A stretch of DNA of 32,580 nucleotides from Coneutiohabitans thermophilus (GTDB lineage: Bacteria; Zhuqueibacterota; Zhuqueibacteria; Zhuqueibacterales; Zhuqueibacteraceae). Shown in pieces: positions 30,763 through 32,580 of the stretch. The translations under genes and the position numbers were made by a program. The first letter of the stretch is position 1. Each line of letters opens with the position of its first letter. The notes under the pieces were generated by a model. The model saw only the letters and a list, made by a program, of their open reading frames with translations. It ran no database searches and was not told where the DNA came from. The DNA is taken from assembly GCA_034505235.1 (NCBI GenBank), contig JAPDQY010000055.1, positions 1 through 32,580 on the forward strand, read 5' to 3'.

Positions 30763-32436
30763 ATGCGTCGTCACTGCCTCTGGGTGCTGGCGTTGTCTTT
30801 TGGCCTGGCGGCTTGCGGCCGGCAGGCGGTCTCCGAGTCCGAAGCCGCCAATCTGATTTCAAAGGATGAGATTCTCGCGGACACCCGCGCCCTGTCAGCG
30901 GATGACATGGAGGGCCGCGCGCCCGGAACCCCGGGCGGTGAAAAAGCCGCAGCCTATCTCGCCACCCGTTTCAAACAAGTCGGGCTGGCGCCGGTGAATG
31001 GCAGCTACTTCCAGAGCGTGCGCCTGGTGGGCATGAAGAAAGATGCCGCCCGCTCAACCCTCAGCCTTTCCCATCCCACCGGCGAGCTGGACTATATTTC
31101 CGACTCAACGCTGACCTACTGGTCGAGCGCGCAAAAACCGGTGGTGGATCTGCACCAGGCGCCGCTGCTGTTCGTGGGCTATGGTGTGGAAGCCCCCGAA
31201 CACGATTGGGACGATTTCAAGGGCGCGCCGGTGGCCGGCAAGGTGTTGCTGTTTCTCAACAACGATCCGCCGGTGACGGAGAACGGCATGGCCCTGTTTC
31301 AGGGCGAAACCCGCACCTACTACGGCCGCTGGACCTACAAGTTCGAGCAGGCGATGAAACACGGCGCCGCCGGCGCGTTCATGATTCACACCACTGAATC
31401 CGCCAGTTACGGCTTCAATGTCGTGCAGCACAGTGGCGCGGAAGAACATTTCGCACTCGACTTGCCCAACAGCGGCCATCAGGTGGACCTGCTGGGCTGG
31501 CTTGATCAAGCCACGGCGGAACGCATCGCGCAACTCATGGGCACCACGCTCGCCGGCTTGTTCGCCCAGGCGGCCAGCCGTGCCTTCAAACCGGTGGATA
31601 CCGGCGTGCGCGTGAGCGCCCACCTCGAAACCACCATTCGCAAAGTCGAAACCAAAAATGTCATCGGCATGCTGGAGGGCAGCGACCCGCAGCTCAAGGA
31701 GCAGGTGATCGTGTTTTCGGCGCATTACGATCATCTCGGCCGGAATGACGATTTGCCCGGTGTAGACAAAATTTACAACGGTGCCTGGGATAATGCCGTG
31801 GGCACTGCCGGTCTCATCCATCTCGGTCGCGCCTTTGCCGCTCTGTCGCCGCGGCCGCGGCGGTCGCTTTTGATGCTCGCCTGCGCCGCCGAAGAAAGTG
31901 GTTTGTTGGGCAGCCAGTGGTTCACCGCCAACCCGCCGTTTGCACTCGCACGCTTCGTGGCGAACTTCAACGTCGACATGCCGCAAATCTTTGGCTTGAC
32001 CAGCGACATTGCCGCGATTGGATTGGACATGAGCACGCTGGGCGAGGCGCTGCGCACGGCTGCCAGCCAGTACACGGTCGTTGATTCCACCGGTCAGTCG
32101 CAGCCCCTGACGGTGCGCGGCGATCCCGATCCCAATGCCGGCAGCTTCTATCGCTCGGATCAGGTCAACTTCGCGAAGGCCGGCATCCCGGCGCTTTATC
32201 TCAACCCCGGCAAGCAATATCTGCGGCCGCCCGCCGTTGATCCCCGGGCGTACCATGATGCGCACTATCATCGCGTGGAGGACGAGGTGAATGACCTCTG
32301 GGATCTTTCCGGTTGCGAGCGCGATGTGCGCGTTTTCTTTGCAGCCGCGCTCAAAGTTGCAAATGCGGCGGAACAGCCGCGCTGGGTGCCGGGAAGTGAG
32401 TTCGAGGAGGAATGGAAGGCTCTCTACGGCCGGTAG
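30763..32436 (+). CDS. M28 family zinc aminopeptidase lipoprotein
   Basis: This 557-residue envelope peptidase starts at the ATG at 30763, with GGAGGA 4 nt upstream and a lipoprotein signal (SFGLAAC, lipidated Cys18). The N-terminal cap (~30-110) includes DMEGRAPGTPGGEKAAAYLA, and a PA-like insert lies at ~115-290. The M28 catalytic core then gives the di-zinc ligands in order: H321 in SAHYDHLG, bridging D343 in GAWDNAVG (usually GADDNASG), catalytic E377 and ligand E378 in AAEESGLLG, D405 in NVDMP, and a C-terminal His in HYHRVEDE (~501-503). It should remove N-terminal residues from peptides outside the inner membrane. It is monocistronic as far as can be seen. Confidence 0.93.
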   Translation: MRRHCLWVLALSFGLAACGRQAVSESEAANLISKDEILADTRALSADDMEGRAPGTPGGEKAAAYLATRFKQVGLAPVNGSYFQSVRLVGMKKDAARSTLSLSHPTGELDYISDSTLTYWSSAQKPVVDLHQAPLLFVGYGVEAPEHDWDDFKGAPVAGKVLLFLNNDPPVTENGMALFQGETRTYYGRWTYKFEQAMKHGAAGAFMIHTTESASYGFNVVQHSGAEEHFALDLPNSGHQVDLLGWLDQATAERIAQLMGTTLAGLFAQAASRAFKPVDTGVRVSAHLETTIRKVETKNVIGMLEGSDPQLKEQVIVFSAHYDHLGRNDDLPGVDKIYNGAWDNAVGTAGLIHLGRAFAALSPRPRRSLLMLACAAEESGLLGSQWFTANPPFALARFVANFNVDMPQIFGLTSDIAAIGLDMSTLGEALRTAASQYTVVDSTGQSQPLTVRGDPDPNAGSFYRSDQVNFAKAGIPALYLNPGKQYLRPPAVDPRAYHDAHYHRVEDEVNDLWDLSGCERDVRVFFAAALKVANAAEQPRWVPGSEFEEEWKALYGR

Positions 32437-32522
32437 GCCGCGCCGGCAGGGACGATTTCACCATCATGGCACCGGCAACAGCCAGAAAGTGTCTTGATGA
32501 GGAATTTGCCTTGCCCGCATGG

Positions 32523-32580
32523 GGCACCATCGGGATGAAAATGTCGCGCAGATCTCTTGTCTGCCGGCAGGCATGCTCGT
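32523..32580 (+). repeat. Family C dispersed repeat, copy C4, cut by window end
   Basis: GGCACCATCGGGATGAAAAT, then CGCGCAGATCTCTTGTCTGCC and GGCAGGC, align with C1 at 8680-8735. It follows the M28 peptidase gene and may continue beyond the window. Confidence 0.55.

Noticed and set aside
25822..32271. Antisense open frames over htpG, trxB and the M28 peptidase gene
   Set aside because: Each lies opposite a gene with complete family motifs, and their translations are compositionally typical of shadows.
1..32580. tRNA, rRNA or riboswitch genes
   Set aside because: I searched by eye for TTCGANNC-type T-arms, rRNA-conserved strings and common riboswitch cores, and found none that holds up.

Overview
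The window is a GC-rich (roughly 60% by eye) stretch of bacterial chromosome. It most resembles an uncultured member of the FCB side of the tree, such as candidate phylum KSB1 or a Calditrichota-like lineage. That placement is an inference. It rests on two large secreted proteins with C-terminal 'PNPF...GVYxYxL' sorting domains of the type IX secretion (FlgD-like) kind, an OmpA fusion with a PorP/UPF0164-like barrel, and promoters of sigma-70 type with a -10 close to TATCTT. I see no rRNA, tRNA, CRISPR array, phage genes or transposase.

Layout. 1-604: 3' end of a menC-type (o-succinylbenzoate synthase) gene. 605-1400: convergent intergenic region packed with repeats. 1408-3102 (-): T9SS-type secreted protein. 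3370-4170 (-): unrecognised protein. 4563-7163 (-) and 7353-8612 (+): divergent pair of a secreted M14 zinc carboxypeptidase and a thioredoxin-fold lipoprotein. 9026-9703 (-): deoxynucleoside kinase. 10364-14250 (-): a probable envelope-stress operon, transcribed as small DUF5668 protein, LiaF-like protein, LytS-type histidine kinase and LytTR response regulator. A frameshifted, N-terminally truncated aminotransferase is wedged between the last two. 14400-15260: repeats. 15265-16239 (-): outer-membrane-barrel-like protein. 16407-18341 (-): ftsH. 18342-19206: divergent promoter region invaded by a MITE-like element. 19207-22038 (+) and 22689-25169 (+): a T9SS-type secreted multi-Ig protein and a barrel/OmpA fusion, which share an Ig-like module. 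25354-27216 (-): htpG. 27338-29512 (-): trxB, a small membrane protein and nfo, tightly packed. 29513-30675: gene-poor, with degenerate sequence and repeats. 30763-32436 (+): M28 peptidase lipoprotein.

Functional themes are envelope and protein quality control (FtsH, HtpG, TrxB, LiaF/LytSR-like signalling), secretion and surface proteins, secreted peptidases, and nucleotide or DNA maintenance (deoxynucleoside kinase, endonuclease IV).

The least expected signal is between the genes. At least four dispersed repeat families (called A-D here) recur in both orientations in nearly every large intergenic gap. Family A has two full copies of about 440-450 bp in opposite orientation, bounded by inverted termini close to CCTGAATTTTGCA, which looks like a non-autonomous MITE. 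Two single-base frameshifts, each explained by one missing G in a GGG run, interrupt neighbouring genes of the signalling operon. They may be sequencing errors or real decay.
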